A program made the position numbers and the translations under genes. DNA of 64,000 nt. Origin: Sordariomycetes sp. S80-01Y (Eukaryota; Ascomycota; Sordariomycetes). Shown piece by piece: positions 48,081 to 58,912 of this stretch. Below the pieces are notes generated by a model that searched no databases, was not told the DNA's origin, and saw only the letters and a list, made by a program, of their open reading frames with translations. Each line of letters starts with the position of its first letter. The first letter of the stretch is position 1. The stretch is taken from NCBI GenBank assembly GCA_037042185.1, contig JAXQJY010000023.1:1138827-1202826 (forward strand), read 5' to 3'.

Positions 48081-49168
48081 CATTATTATCGATATGGATA
48101 GTGTTAACGCCCATTAAGTTTGTGTGCCAACTGTGTGGCTAACCATAACGATTGAATTCAACAATTAAACTAGTATTCAGTCACTAAATAGTAACTCGCA
48201 CTTTTTAATAACGTGATAAGTGGTAAAGACTCTGTGGAGAAGAAGTATTATGCTATAAAAAATATAACTCTCCGGGATACCAGTAGTATTATAATAATTA
48301 AAGGCGTGAGAAATGCCTAACGTACTACGAATAATAAACTAACCCTCTGATCTATCTACCCTAGATTCAGACCAGGCCCTAACGTCACAGATCTCGATAA
48401 GATGAATCTTTTAGTCATTAAAGTGCTTCCTAAAATAGTTAGGGCGGGCGGTTGGTTGTGGGAAATACGGTGGCTGGTAACTGACTGTTGAGCGTTCATC
48501 TTGGCCGGCACTGGCTTTAAGAACGGTCATTGGGGAGATGCCATACTCGTGAAATTCTGGTCGAATGAGGTATCAAGACAGCACAACCGTGCGACGAGGT
48601 TGAGGTATGCATGCGCTGTCCTTAATGATCTCCGAAGTAACGCCTCACCTATACCCCATTCAACTTGCGCTTAATGTGGAGTCAGGAGAATCTGGGTAGA
48701 AACGGCCTCATGACTCGCGGTACTCCGCACTTACGGAGAACAAATTCCGGTTACCTTGCCGAGAAGCAGTCGCCAAATGTTAATCTGAAATATGATTGCG
48801 AGGATCGCATGGAGAATGAAGGAGAGCATAAGACAGATATCTTGATACGAAGTCGCTTACGGGCATCAGTAGCTCCGGGGAGTCTTCACGCAGCTTCACT
48901 ACTGTTAATAGGGACAGAATAGCGAATACGGCAATGGCTATTGCTCATAGATTATTCGCTGTGCTACCGAAGCACGTGGATGGCGGCCCACAGTGCACAC
49001 TCTCATCTGCTTCGTATTGCTGCTAACCTCCAGAGCATTCTCTCGCTTTCGCTACTTGCTCTGCTGGTTAGAAACTAGACTAAACTATCCCCAGAACTTG
49101 TCGCTTACTAAAAAGACTCTACATTGCTCCTCACTCGGCTAGGACAACGATCCGGAGCTCCATCTCCC
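48081..49168. other. Intergenic, AT-rich, no supported gene
   Basis: About 48050-48420 is AT-rich and TpA-rich without long frames, like eroded repeat; the rest is ordinary intergenic sequence up to the transporter 3' end. Confidence 0.4.
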
Positions 49169-51217
49169 TCACTCCAGACGTAACTGTCTCATGGCAATGC
49201 TGACAACAAGGCATACTCCGGCAAACGCCAAGTTCATATAAAACGTATCCTGGAAGCCGGATACGTACGAAGCCACAACAAGGTCTCGAACCTTACCACT
49301 GAGGCTTTGGACGAAGTGAATGTTGGAAGTGGCTTTCTCGGCAATCTATTCAATTAGTCATTTCATCCCAGCAAGGGGGATTGGAAATTACCTCCTTCCC
49401 ATTCGGCAGTCCGTCAAGATTGTCGCGAAGGTATCCTTTAAGACTGGTTTGGAAGAGAGCACTTCCTCCAGCGACACCTACTACAGCTCCGATGTTGCCA
49501 CTGAGGTACAGCCCAGATCCTGCGATTGCCATCTTTCCTTCGCCAACGCCGGCAGTGACAGCCACAAAGATAGCTGAGTGCGCGACGCCAGTGGCCAACC
49601 CCCCGAAGAAGACAAAGAGACATTGCCAAGGGGGCGTATCTCCATGCCAAAATATTATTAATAGCACGAAGCAAACACCGGAACTAAGAGCGGCCAGGAT
49701 AGCTGGTGGCTTATAGTAGCCCGTTCTGCAGGTAGTCTTTAGTGAAAAAGGGAAGGGTGAAGTCGGGTCGTCCGTGCGCTTACCTCTTGATATAAGATCC
49801 TGTGGCGAGTCCACCGATAGTGTTTCCGATGATCGATGGTATCAGATATGCACCAGTCTCAGCAGTGCTGGAGTTCTGAGTGACCTCGAAGTACAAAGGG
49901 ATAAACAACATCAAGGCTGTTTGCGAAGCATTCTGAAAAGCCAAGATAAAGTACGATGTGACAACGTCGTAGTGGCCCAAAAGTTCCAACGGGAATATTG
50001 GTTCCTTGGCCCATCGCTTTTCAGCGACGCAGAAGAGTGCTCCTGTCAAGACGCCAACAGAAACCAAGACCGAAGCGTGCCAAGAGGCCCAACTAATCAC
50101 GGTGCCGCCCATCTCGAGGACTACGAGAAACGCAAGAATAGAAAGGCTCAGCAGTGTAGCTCCCAGAAAGTCGATTCGGCTGATTTTGTCTCGAACTTTC
50201 GCCTGCTCGGTGCTGTCTTCATCTTGGGTATGGGTTTTGTTCCTCGCTTCTAGCTTCCATGCAACGAGAACCATGGCCAGAAGTGTCATGGGGACTTGGC
50301 CAAGGAAAGCCCTTCGGTGGTTAGCATATCATTGTGGTTCCAATGAAGAAGCTCACCATCGCCATCCTATTGTCTGTGCCAGCCATCCCCCAATTGCTCC
50401 ACCGCAGGATCTCCCAACAGTCTGTACGATGTTGACGTAGCTTCGATATGTTGCGACGTCTCTCAAAGGGACGAGGTCTGTGATCAAGATCGAGACCAGG
50501 CAGATCATTCCTGCTCCACCAACTCCTTGAATGGCCCTAGCCAGAATCATCACGCCCATGGTGTTGCTCAAGCCGCTAGTGATAGGTTAGAAAGCGCCTG
50601 CGAGTTGCGGGAATTTGAACGGAAGCCTTACCAAAGACCGCTGCCAATGGCGAACAAAGTGTACGCACCCTGCAGCATCGCTTTCCGTCCAAAGATGTCG
50701 GAAAGCTTTCCATACTTCAGGGATGTCAGCACAAACCTGCAATACTAAAATATAAAACCCTCACAAGTGGTTGTCCCACGCACATGGCCAGCATGTATAC
50801 CGATAAAAGCCAGCTTGCGCTCTCAAGATGGCCAAATTGCGAGGCGATCTCTCCGTACGTCGCAAGCACCAAGGACGTGTCAGCTTGAGAGACGAAGACA
50901 CCTAAATTATAGTAAGAATCGAAGAAGACAGTGTTCATGGACAGCATCACCAATCAAGAGTACTGAAAGTAAGCCATAAATGGACTTCGTTTTCTTTCTC
51001 TCCTCTGCTCCAGCTATGCTCTCAATATCGGGAGCATCGCCCCTGTCATCTCTTTGGCCCAATACCTGTGTTTCTTAGTCGCCTTTTTCATATGTCATAT
51101 AATTCAGAACCTTACTGAATATTGTTGTGTAGGAATTGCAGAGAATAACGGAGTGTTCTCGTCCTCTCCCACAACCAGAGATGGATCTGCAACCGCTTGT
51201 GAACCCGAGCCTAGCAT
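49169..51217 (-). CDS. MFS drug:proton antiporter, DHA2 type (14 TM)
   Basis: Eight exons join in frame to 564 residues: 51116..51217, 50951..51065, 50902-flanked 50765..50901, 50632..50714, 50357..50575, 49784..50311, 49392..49725, 49169..49345; introns are 45-58 nt with CTRAY branch points. A ~70-residue hydrophilic N-terminus is followed by TM1 with ADTSLVLATYGEIASQF, the motif GQPLYGKLSDIFGRK (motif A), LARAIQGVGGAGM (motif B) and VGRSCGGAIGGWLAQTIGWRW (motif C of exporters), which together mark the 14-TM efflux group. Probable plasma-membrane exporter of a toxic or secondary compound. It is divergent from the TRI12-like transporter, and the 662-bp shared promoter has the GTCATGTTAGC element also found at the bZIP/sulfatase promoter. 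Confidence 0.92.
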
Positions 51218-51879
51218 GGTCACAAGGCTCATTACATTGATAAATTGTGATAAATTGTAGTCCGTTGAGCAATCTAAGATGTTTTGATGTGATTATTTAA
51301 GCCCTCAAATGCATCATTACAATAACATCAAGTTGCTCAACAAGTGTTCGGGTAATTGCTAGCATGCACCCCTTGCTTCGAAGCACAGGAGACCTTTTTC
51401 CTTGTCAAGGTTCCCTCTCAATATAACATTTTTATTCCCTGTGTAAAGCTTGGCTTGCATCGCCTAGGCTCTAGTCATGATAGTGTGTTTCCATGACCCA
51501 TGTCAAGCAATGTGTCATGTTAGCGCCCCATTCCCCGCAAAAGAAGGGTGTGCGATGTCGTGATTTCGCAAACCTCCAACCATTCAACTTCCTCACTCTG
51601 TTCTTCGGAAAAAGAGCCACGATTCGCTTCATCCTGCGATTAACACCCTCAAATATATGGAGAGGGGAAGAGTGTGCGAAGCGGCCGAGGGATCGAGACC
51701 CCGATGAGTCGAGAACAGGCAATCTATCACCGTGGACGCTCTGGGATGAATATCCGATGTCTCGGAATTTTATTCTACTGGGACCCTCCTGATTCATTTG
51801 TCGTATATAATGTGTCTGAGCATGCCAATTCAGCTCCCACGCATTCAAGTTCTTGGGTCAAGGAAGCTATCTCCAAAAC
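51218..51879. other. Divergent promoter of the two MFS transporters
   Basis: No gene. It carries GTGTCATGTTAGCGC at 51512-51526 and TTCCCCGCA at 51531-51539; both words recur in the bZIP/sulfatase promoter. Confidence 0.6.
51512..51526 (+). promoter_or_regulatory. Cluster-specific promoter element GTCATGTTAGC, copy 1
   Basis: GTGTCATGTTAGCGC, 295 bp upstream of the DHA2 transporter and ~354 bp upstream of the TRI12-like transporter. It shares 13 identical bases with each of the copies at 55547 and 55594. Probable binding site for a common regulator; the bZIP protein of the cluster is the obvious candidate (inference). Confidence 0.55.
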
Positions 51880-53790
51880 ATGTCGGACTCCGCCCCGAAA
51901 TATCCATCTAATACTAAAGAGATGGCTGCCAGTTCTGAATTCGAAGACGCTCCAAGTGGTAAACCTCCCACAGCGCTGCCAGCCCAGAATGAAGAGCTAC
52001 CTGCTTCATACTACCGAAGCAAATTGTTTCTGGGAACATACTTTGTAAGTAGCCACCTTGAATGGCGGATTTCGCTCTGTTAATATCTCTCCAGGCCGTC
52101 GCCGTCAGCCTGGCATCAGGAGTCGCAACATACGGACTTGCCGCACCTTTGCTCACAAAGATTAACCAAGACATTGGTCCATCTCCCGACATCGATTGGG
52201 TTGGGTATGTTTACAACCTTGTTTTGGCGTGCGCCTTGTGCCTCGTTGGTCGACTCTCGGACATCTTCGGCCGCCGGTGGTTCTTTATCTGTGGTAACTT
52301 TCTGGCTATTGTTGGGACTATCATCGCCGCTACAGCCATCAACGTCCCGATGCTCATCGTCGGAATGGCTATAGCTTCTCTAGGTTCAACCACACAGCTA
52401 TCATTTCAATATGTAATGGGCGAGCTTGTACCAATCGGGAAGCGATTTCTAGTTATGTCAACACTGTTCGTGTGGACAATGCCACTTGTAAATCTATTCT
52501 CCCCGAAGCCCCGAGCCGTTTACTAATAAGGGAAAAAGGGGGGACTTGGCCCCATCATATCCACGAACTTCCAGAATCATACAACTCTACGATGGAGGTG
52601 GTGCTTCTGGCTGTGCGCTGTTCTGAACGTCATCTCGACCTTATTGTACTACTTCTTCTATCACCCCCCCAGCTTCCGACGATTAGAGGCGAACAAGACA
52701 AAGATACAAGCCCTCAAAGAGATGGACTGGGTTGGTGTGTTCTTGTTCAGCAGCGGCTTCTTCCTATTCCTCGTCGGCCTTAACTGGGGTGGCAAACGTT
52801 ATCCTTGGAACAGTGCAGCTGTCATCAGTGCAGTGGTCATTGGAGCCGTGGAGCTCATTGCCTTCATCACCTGGGGTAAGTCTTTGGATCGAATCATATC
52901 AAGCTTTCTAACCACTCTCAGAAATCAAAGCCACTCTCAAGACTCCATTCATCCCTGTGCGGCTCTTTAAGAATGGACCATGGGTGGCCATGATGCTTTG
53001 CCTCGGCGTCGGTGCCCTCCAATACTACGCCATGGCCCTGCTGTGGCCAAAAATGATTGTTGCATTATGGCCAGATGTCGCTACTGGCAACAACTTTGGC
53101 TGGATGGCCGTAATAACAGGCCTAACGCTGCAAGTCGGACAAAGTGGAGGCGGTCTACTAGCAAACTTCGTTAAGCAGAAACCGCTTCTCATGGGATCGA
53201 CCATTGTCGGCACGGCCCTTCTTGCAGCTACCGCCTGCGCAAAAGCGGGCAATATGGCCACCGTTCTGGCACTTCTCATTCTGAGCTTTTTGGGTATTGG
53301 TATCCAGGAAGCTATCAGTGGTGTCTTTTGCACGGTTTCGTTGAAAAGTCAAGCTGATATCGGGGTGGGCGGCGGCACTGCTGCGACACTCCGAGCGGGC
53401 TTGTCCGTGCTTGGCTCTGTGATATACAGTTCGGTGCTCAATGCCCGCTTGGGGCAAACTATCCCTCAACTGGTACCCTCCGCCGCTGTTGCTGGCGGAC
53501 TTCCCCAAAGTTCTGTTCCCGATCTTATACAGCTCCTCGATGGAGCAGGCTCCAAACAGAAGGTAGAGGGTCTAACGCCGCAGATCCTGGCTGATGCAAG
53601 ATCGGCCTACCAGGAAGCCAGCGCTCTCGCGTACAGAGACGTCATGCTGACCACACTTGCGTTTGGGGCTATTTCTATACTTTGTGCTTTCTTTACGCCT
53701 GATGTGGACAAGGAAACGGCGAACGTAGTTAGTCGGGTCTTGGAGAAAGATGACAGGGCGAAGGCGGTTGATGAGAAGGAGTCTGTTTAA
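51880..53790 (+). CDS. MFS efflux transporter, TRI12-like
   Basis: Four exons (51880..52044, 52095..52487, 52539..52875, 52922..53790; introns 50, 51 and 46 nt) encode 587 residues. After a ~50-residue hydrophilic tail come about 14 helices. LVGRLSDIFGRRWFF, ELVPIGKRFL, the loop RWRWCFWL..YYFFYHPPSFRRLEA, DWVGVFLFSSG, GLNWGGKRYPW and the late ILSFLGIGIQEAISGVFCTVSLKSQADIGVGGG are typical of the TRI12/siderophore-like fungal efflux family. The exon 2-3 join needs the acceptor inside AAAAAG|GGGGG to keep frame. Relatives export secondary metabolites; others in the same Pfam family import siderophores. Divergent from a second exporter. Confidence 0.92.
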
Positions 53791-54095
53791 TGGTTTGGCC
53801 AGTTTACTCTGACACAGTACCTTCATTATCGAGATACAGTCATATGCTTCTGTACATCAAGATCCTACTAAATTATGTATCAAGGAGCTATCGTTACAGA
53901 ACCTTTCGATGTGGCACATCAATAGCCCCTTTGATCGTATCGTAAAAAAATACAAACGCTTATAATTTGGCTACGCCAGCACATTGGTCAAAGTTTCCAA
54001 AAGTCTCTCTCTCTGAAAACTACAGCGAATGGTCATGTTCAGTAATATGCTGTCTTGAAGCTAGCCGATTCTGAACAAGCATGTGTAAGTCGTGC
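53791..54095. other. Short convergent intergenic region
   Basis: The TRI12-like transporter and bZIP gene end here tail to tail. Nothing else seen. Confidence 0.5.
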
Positions 54096-55318
54096 TCAGC
54101 CTTGGACACAAAACCCGGCAAGAACTGGAAACTCTTCTCCCACTTCGGGCCCGATTGACCAACTTTCGCGCTTTCGAATGTGAGACTCGAAAAGAGGATT
54201 CAAAACAAGGTTCTGTCCATCGGGTGACTCCAAGAAGGCGCCGGAGTCGGTGTACTTCCAATTAACCGAAAGTGACTTCGCGCTCAAATCCCTGTACTTC
54301 TCGAATTTGGTCCAGTCCACCTTGGTAATGATCAAATCTCGCATCTCTGGGCTGGGTTACAAGTTAGTTGCAAAGTGTCTCTTTCATAGAGGCAAGACCC
54401 TACTTACCACATGACTGTGTCTATCCAGGCAGGGTGCGGGATCGTGCATTGCCGCTGGGTAGGTTTCAAAAAGTCTGGAAGCTGATTGTACGTCTTCTCG
54501 TCTTGACATATCAACCATCTCAACAAATGTGACAGAACATACATAAACGCAATGCGTTCAGGCATCGAGTCCACTGGCGATGTCCATACATGCGCTGCAA
54601 CAGCCGACGACAGCGGTCTAGACGAGTCGCTTCCCATAGACGGGTTGAGAAGGGATGAGATACTTGGGAACCCCGGCTGATCTAGTTCTCCGGTATAGGG
54701 TTGCTTCTGCTTAACCTTACGACCTATGGTTATGATGTGCTCGATTGTGTGGTCGAGCCTGGTCGTTGGTGGGGCGTGGATTGGGAGCATTTCCCATGAT
54801 TTCTTGCCGTCTATGGGAGCGTGATGACTACCCTCTGCAGTATCCGAAGGCGCTGAGGGGATTGGAAGGTGAAGAGTTGATTCCAACTCTCCAAACTTCA
54901 AATCAAGACATTGAGATGCAGGCTCTGCTCCCATCAGGTTGACAGTGAACCCAAGACCCAAGTCAATTGGGAGAGTCGTTTGCCTCTGGTTCCAAGCGAA
55001 ATGGCTGAAGCTGTGAGGTGGATCGAGCTCAGACGAGAGATTCAATCGTGGTGTTGCCAGTTGAACCTCGCAAGTGGTTAGAGGTGCAAATGAGCTTCCG
55101 CAGGTCGAGCAAGTCAAAGTTCGTTTCAGTAGCCCTCGAGCGTCTTCGAGCTCTTGTTTCAGCTCTGCGACTGTTCTTTCCAACGCTTTGATGTGGTTCT
55201 TCCGCTTGTTCCGGAAGTGACGCTGATTATCGCGGTCGATCTCGCGCTTCCTCTTGAGTTCCTCTGGGCTCAGGTCGCACACTCGGCGGGATGACATGTT
55301 GGTTGGCGTTGTGGCCAT
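54096..55318 (-). CDS. bZIP transcription factor with C-terminal DUF3425-like region
   Basis: Exons 54408..55318 and 54096..54351 (56-nt intron, GTAAGT...CCCAG with CTAAC branch) give 388 residues from the ATG at 55318; an upstream in-frame ATG at 55441 would add 41 poorly bZIP-like residues and is less likely. The basic region (residues ~22-46) holds the invariant Asn31-x7-Arg39 spacing (DNQRHFRNKR), followed by a short leucine-type coil (ALERTVAELKQELE). The C-terminal ~130 residues, with LSHLLRWLICQDEKTY, HPAWID, LSVNWKY and NPLFESHI, match the DUF3425 module of many fungal cluster bZIPs. It is divergent from the sulfatase and adjacent to two exporters, and two copies of the shared promoter word lie upstream, so it may control the cluster and itself. 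Confidence 0.88.
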
Positions 55319-55513
55319 ATTCACGAAATGACAATAATTACAAATTTCTCGGGAGATCAAATCCGAACCGAAGGCTGGAGGATGAGGCCATACCACAGCT
55401 GAGTGAAACCAAGAGCTCCATTTCGACACCCTAAGGCCCATCCTGATCCTGGGGAGTCCAGACCCCCTCAGCTTCCAAGGAAAATGGTGCCGAGTCTCCG
55501 CAAAATGGCGTTC

Positions 55514-55606
55514 TTCCCCGCACTACATGCCGGCCAGGGGAGGGTAGTCATGTTAGCGCGCTAGAGTCGCCACTCTCCACAGATTTCACAAAAGTGTCAT
55601 GTTAGC
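55514..55606. promoter_or_regulatory. Cluster-specific promoter elements, copies 2 and 3
   Basis: GTCATGTTAGCGC at 55547-55559 and GTGTCATGTTAGC at 55594-55606, plus TTCCCCGCA at 55514-55522, lie between the bZIP ATG (55318) and the sulfatase ATG (55804). All are in the same orientation as the copy between the two transporters. Confidence 0.55.
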
Positions 55607-55803
55607 TTGGTGTCGCTGCAGGTGCCAAAAGTTGAATCTTTAAGTCGTCGCGCGTCCTGTTGATATGAGAACTGCATAGGCCTTTCCGGCTGGTGAGGGG
55701 GAACTATCCATGAATCATATGAAGGCCGAAACGACCTCGCATCCAAGCTCGCACATCTCGTCTTCCGTCATTCCCCCAGTTTTCACACTGCTATCTCAGA
55801 AAG

Positions 55804-57748
55804 ATGAAGGGTATTACCATCTACGCCGGGGTTCTCCTGGCCCTGGGTGGCCAAGTCCTCGCATCCACAACTCTGGATCGTCCGAATGTACTCTTCATTT
55901 TGACTGACGACCAAGACTGGTGCGTGCCCAAACAAAGCACTGAGAGCGCCAATATCTGACTTTCAGCAGGCACATGGAATCACTGCAGCATATGCCACTT
56001 CTGCAGAAGTATCTGTTGAACGAAGGCAGTCTCTATGCCAACCACTATTGTACAGTAGCCTTGTGTTGTCCCTCAAGGGTCAATCTCTGGGCAGGAAAAG
56101 CTGCTCATAATACCAATGTGAGGCACTCGCCTGGACTCTAACGGTAGTAGCTAACATTGTTGACAGGTCACTGACGTCTGGGCACCCTATGGCGGCTATC
56201 CTAAGATTGTCCGTGAAGGAATCAACGAGAATTACCTACCAACTTGGCTGCAAGATCTGGGCTACAATACCTATTACTCTGGCAAGCTCTGGAATCAGCA
56301 CTCTGTCGAGAACTACGATCGCCCCTACGCTGGCGGTTTCAACGGCAGCGACTTCGTTCTTGATCCCTACACATACCAATATTGGAATGCGTCCATGTCG
56401 CGAAACGGCGCCCCTCCCGTAAGCTACGAAGGGCAATACTCGCCTGATGTCACGGCTCAGAAGGCTTATGGATTCCTTGATGAGGCCATGGCCCACCCAG
56501 ACCCCTGGTTCGTGGTGCATGCACCGATAGCACCTCACGGAGATATCAAGTTGGAGGAGTATTTCAGAGCAGACATGCCAGGGGTCGCGAAGCGACATGA
56601 GCACTTGTTCAAGGACTACAAAATTCCTCGCGACGAGAACTTCAATCCGGACGTGCAAGGTGGTGTTAGCTGGGTCAAGAATCTACCCCAACTCAATGAT
56701 ACAGTCGTTGAGTACAACGATGAATATCAACGGGCACGTCTTCGAGCTTTGCAGTCGGTCGATGAGATGGTCGAGGAGATGGTCAAGAAGCTCGAGGATG
56801 CTGGTCAGCTTGATAATACGTACATCTTCTACACCACTGACAACGGCTACCATATCAGCCAACATCGTATGCACCCTGGCAAGGAGTGTGGCTATGAGAC
56901 CGATGTTCACATTCCGTTAATTGTACGCGGCCCTGGGGTGCCCGCTGGGCATGTTATGAATGCTGTCACTGCACACACTGATCTTGCGTCCACGATTTTG
57001 CACCTGGCAGGCCAAGATTATCCGGACTCAGATGGCACGCCTATCCCCCTGAACCAAGACCAGGAGGAGAAAGCCAAAACTGAGACAGTCACCATCGAGT
57101 ATTGGGGCCTCGCTATCCCAGAAGGTCTGCTTGGATGGTATGGCGAGCAGAATATGACCGATCCCTTCGGCAACCCGGCCAGGGCCACGGGAAACAACAC
57201 CTATAAAGCTATACGCGTCATCAGTGACGATTACAATCTTTACTATGCGGTGTGGTGTACCAATGAGAAGGAACTTTATGATCTGAAGGTACGTTCTTTT
57301 CCAAATATGATACCATGAAGCCCATCTGACAAGGATGCAGAATGACCCTGGTGAGATGCATAATCTTCTTGATGCCGATGCAAAGACTTCATTGGAGCTT
57401 GCAGGTCGCCCTCTTCAGGAGGTCGAGGCTCGGCTGAACGCTTTGATGATGGTTCTCAAGACTTGCAAAGGCAAATCCTGCTACCAGCCATGGCACGATC
57501 TTCACCCAGATGGCGATGTCTCCAACTTAATCGACAGTATGAACAAGAGCTTCGATTCTTTCTACGAGGAACAGCCCAAGGTCAGCTTCACTAAATGTGA
57601 AGTTGGTTATATTCCCGAAAGTGAAGGGCCGATGGACTTCATCTCATTCGATAATCAAGGCGGAAACCGGGAGTGGGAGCAGGATATGAAGAGACTGGGT
57701 GCCCCAATCAAATTCCGATATCAGGGAGATTTTAGTCTCTGGACTTAG
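55804..57748 (+). CDS. Secreted arylsulfatase-type sulfatase
   Basis: Four exons (55804..55919, 55970..56117, 56167..57288, 57341..57748) encode 597 residues. Signal peptide: MKGITIYAGVLLALGGQVLA. Metal-ligand block TDDQD (about 35-38) follows; the sulfatase signature CCPSR starts at Cys71, the residue expected to become formylglycine, then AAHNTN; YYSGKLW, DPWFVVHAPIAPHGD and FYTTDNGYHISQHR are further active-site blocks. The second exon begins at a NAGNAG acceptor (CAGCAG), so one extra residue may be included. Fungal relatives hydrolyse aryl or phenolic sulfate esters outside the cell or in the secretory path, releasing sulfate. Its promoter shares elements with the two exporters, suggesting joint response to a sulfated or toxic phenolic compound (inference). 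Confidence 0.93.
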
Positions 57749-57862
57749 GAGTGGGCCTCCCCAATGGGATTCCGCGGCTGTATTAAACAAGTTTTATAAG
57801 CGGTCTGATGGTCTATAGAATTATTACTTTTACTAGCTAGACCCGTTATACCCCCGGCTACG
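57749..57862. other. Sulfatase 3' flank up to LTR insertion
   Basis: Short A/T-rich tail; ends with CTACG, the left copy of the LTR target-site duplication. Confidence 0.5.
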
Positions 57863-58095
57863 TGTCAGGAACCTCGCAGGGACCTGTCGGTGACCTCGCT
57901 GCGACCTCCCCGGCAGCGTCACGTGTGCACATGTATAAGAAGACTGCCCACGAGCCTCAGCAACGTATAACCTCCAGAGATTAATACATTCACCAGTTGC
58001 ACCCTAGCTATGACCCTTCTACCTAGCTACTGCCTAGCTGTGTACTCCCAGCTCGTCACACCTCTTCACTCTCTTCACCAACCCAGGTCCTGACA
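57863..58095. mobile_element. Solo LTR of a retrotransposon with 5-bp target duplication
   Basis: A 233-bp unit begins TGTCAGGA and ends TCCTGACA, a perfect 8-bp terminal inverted repeat with the canonical TG...CA ends, and is bounded on both sides by CTACG (57858-57862 and 58096-58100), an exact 5-bp target-site duplication. It contains a TATA-like GTATAAG at about 57931 and no coding sequence. This is what recombination between the two LTRs of an inserted Ty1/copia- or Ty3/gypsy-type element leaves. The intact ends suggest a fairly recent event. Confidence 0.85.
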
Positions 58096-58205
58096 CTACG
58101 TTAGAATATCAAATTTTCCTGGAGTAATAACCTTATTATATCTATCTTATAGCTACTAATACCTTACGGCCACCTAGTATTTCTGACCCCGTCGTACCTC
58201 TTCCT

Positions 58206-58790
58206 GAGTCCGGATCCGGCATCTCTGTGTCCGAAAAGTGGCATACCGTCTCCAAGGCCGAGGGGCCTTGCGAACAGGTGCCCTCCATGAACAATTTCTC
58301 CACGGTGGCGCTGTACGAGCTGAGTCCAGCCATTGTCGATTGCAAGGGTATTCCTCTTGGCACGAAATTATGCCTTCCTCTCTCGTGCGGCAAGATCATA
58401 TCTTACGCAGCCAAAGATACCTGCGTCGGGCTTGAGGCCGAAAACGGCCTGGTGGGTGGTGATATTCGCAGATTCAACTCCTGGGTCTACCACGACTGCA
58501 GCAACCTAGCTGGAGCGACCGGTTTCTTTGGGTATCACCTATGTGCCGCTCCGCAGAACGGCGAGTATGACCTCAGTGGCCCTGGCGGTGGAGGAGACAC
58601 GACTACGCCCCATTCAGACCCAAGCTACACCCTGCACCCGACTGATTCACCTCAGAACTCAACTGTTGCTGAAGGCACGACGCTGAAGTGTGGACGGTGG
58701 CGTTTCGTTGAAGACGGCGATACTTGTGCTACTATCTGTATGCAGGCAGGCATCAACATTGCGCTCTTCGTTGGCGCCGCCGATCTCTGA
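58206..58790 (+). pseudogene. LysM-domain protein fragment (truncated at both ends)
   Basis: An open frame codes for LysM-type segments: KWHTVSKAEGPCEQVPS.. with LSPAIVDCKGIPLGTKLCLP (first module, diverged), a second module SYAAKDTCVGLEAENGL..FNSW..DCSNLAG..FFGYHLC, a Gly/Thr/Pro/Ser linker, and the start of a third (WRFVEDGDTCATICMQAGI..ALFVGAADL) that stops where the usual NP..C half should follow. There is no ATG before the first module and no signal peptide; an in-frame TGA lies just upstream. The solo LTR lies 110 bp upstream. Intact relatives bind chitin in the apoplast and hide hyphae from host immunity. I treat this as a decayed copy; an undetected upstream exon is the alternative. 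Confidence 0.65.
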
Positions 58791-58912
58791 GTAATGACTA
58801 TAGAAAGGTGTAAGGGCAGCCTAGTGGAGGGTAGTGCGTACTGTACAGGGCCAACATACGATTAGGTGGATTCGCTCTTTGAGGAACAACAGCGTGTAAT
58901 TATAGGTAGCGC

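Noticed and set aside
55319-55441. Upstream ATG of the bZIP gene adding 41 residues
   Set aside because: The added stretch has no bZIP-family features; the ATG at 55318 starts just ahead of the basic region, as is usual.
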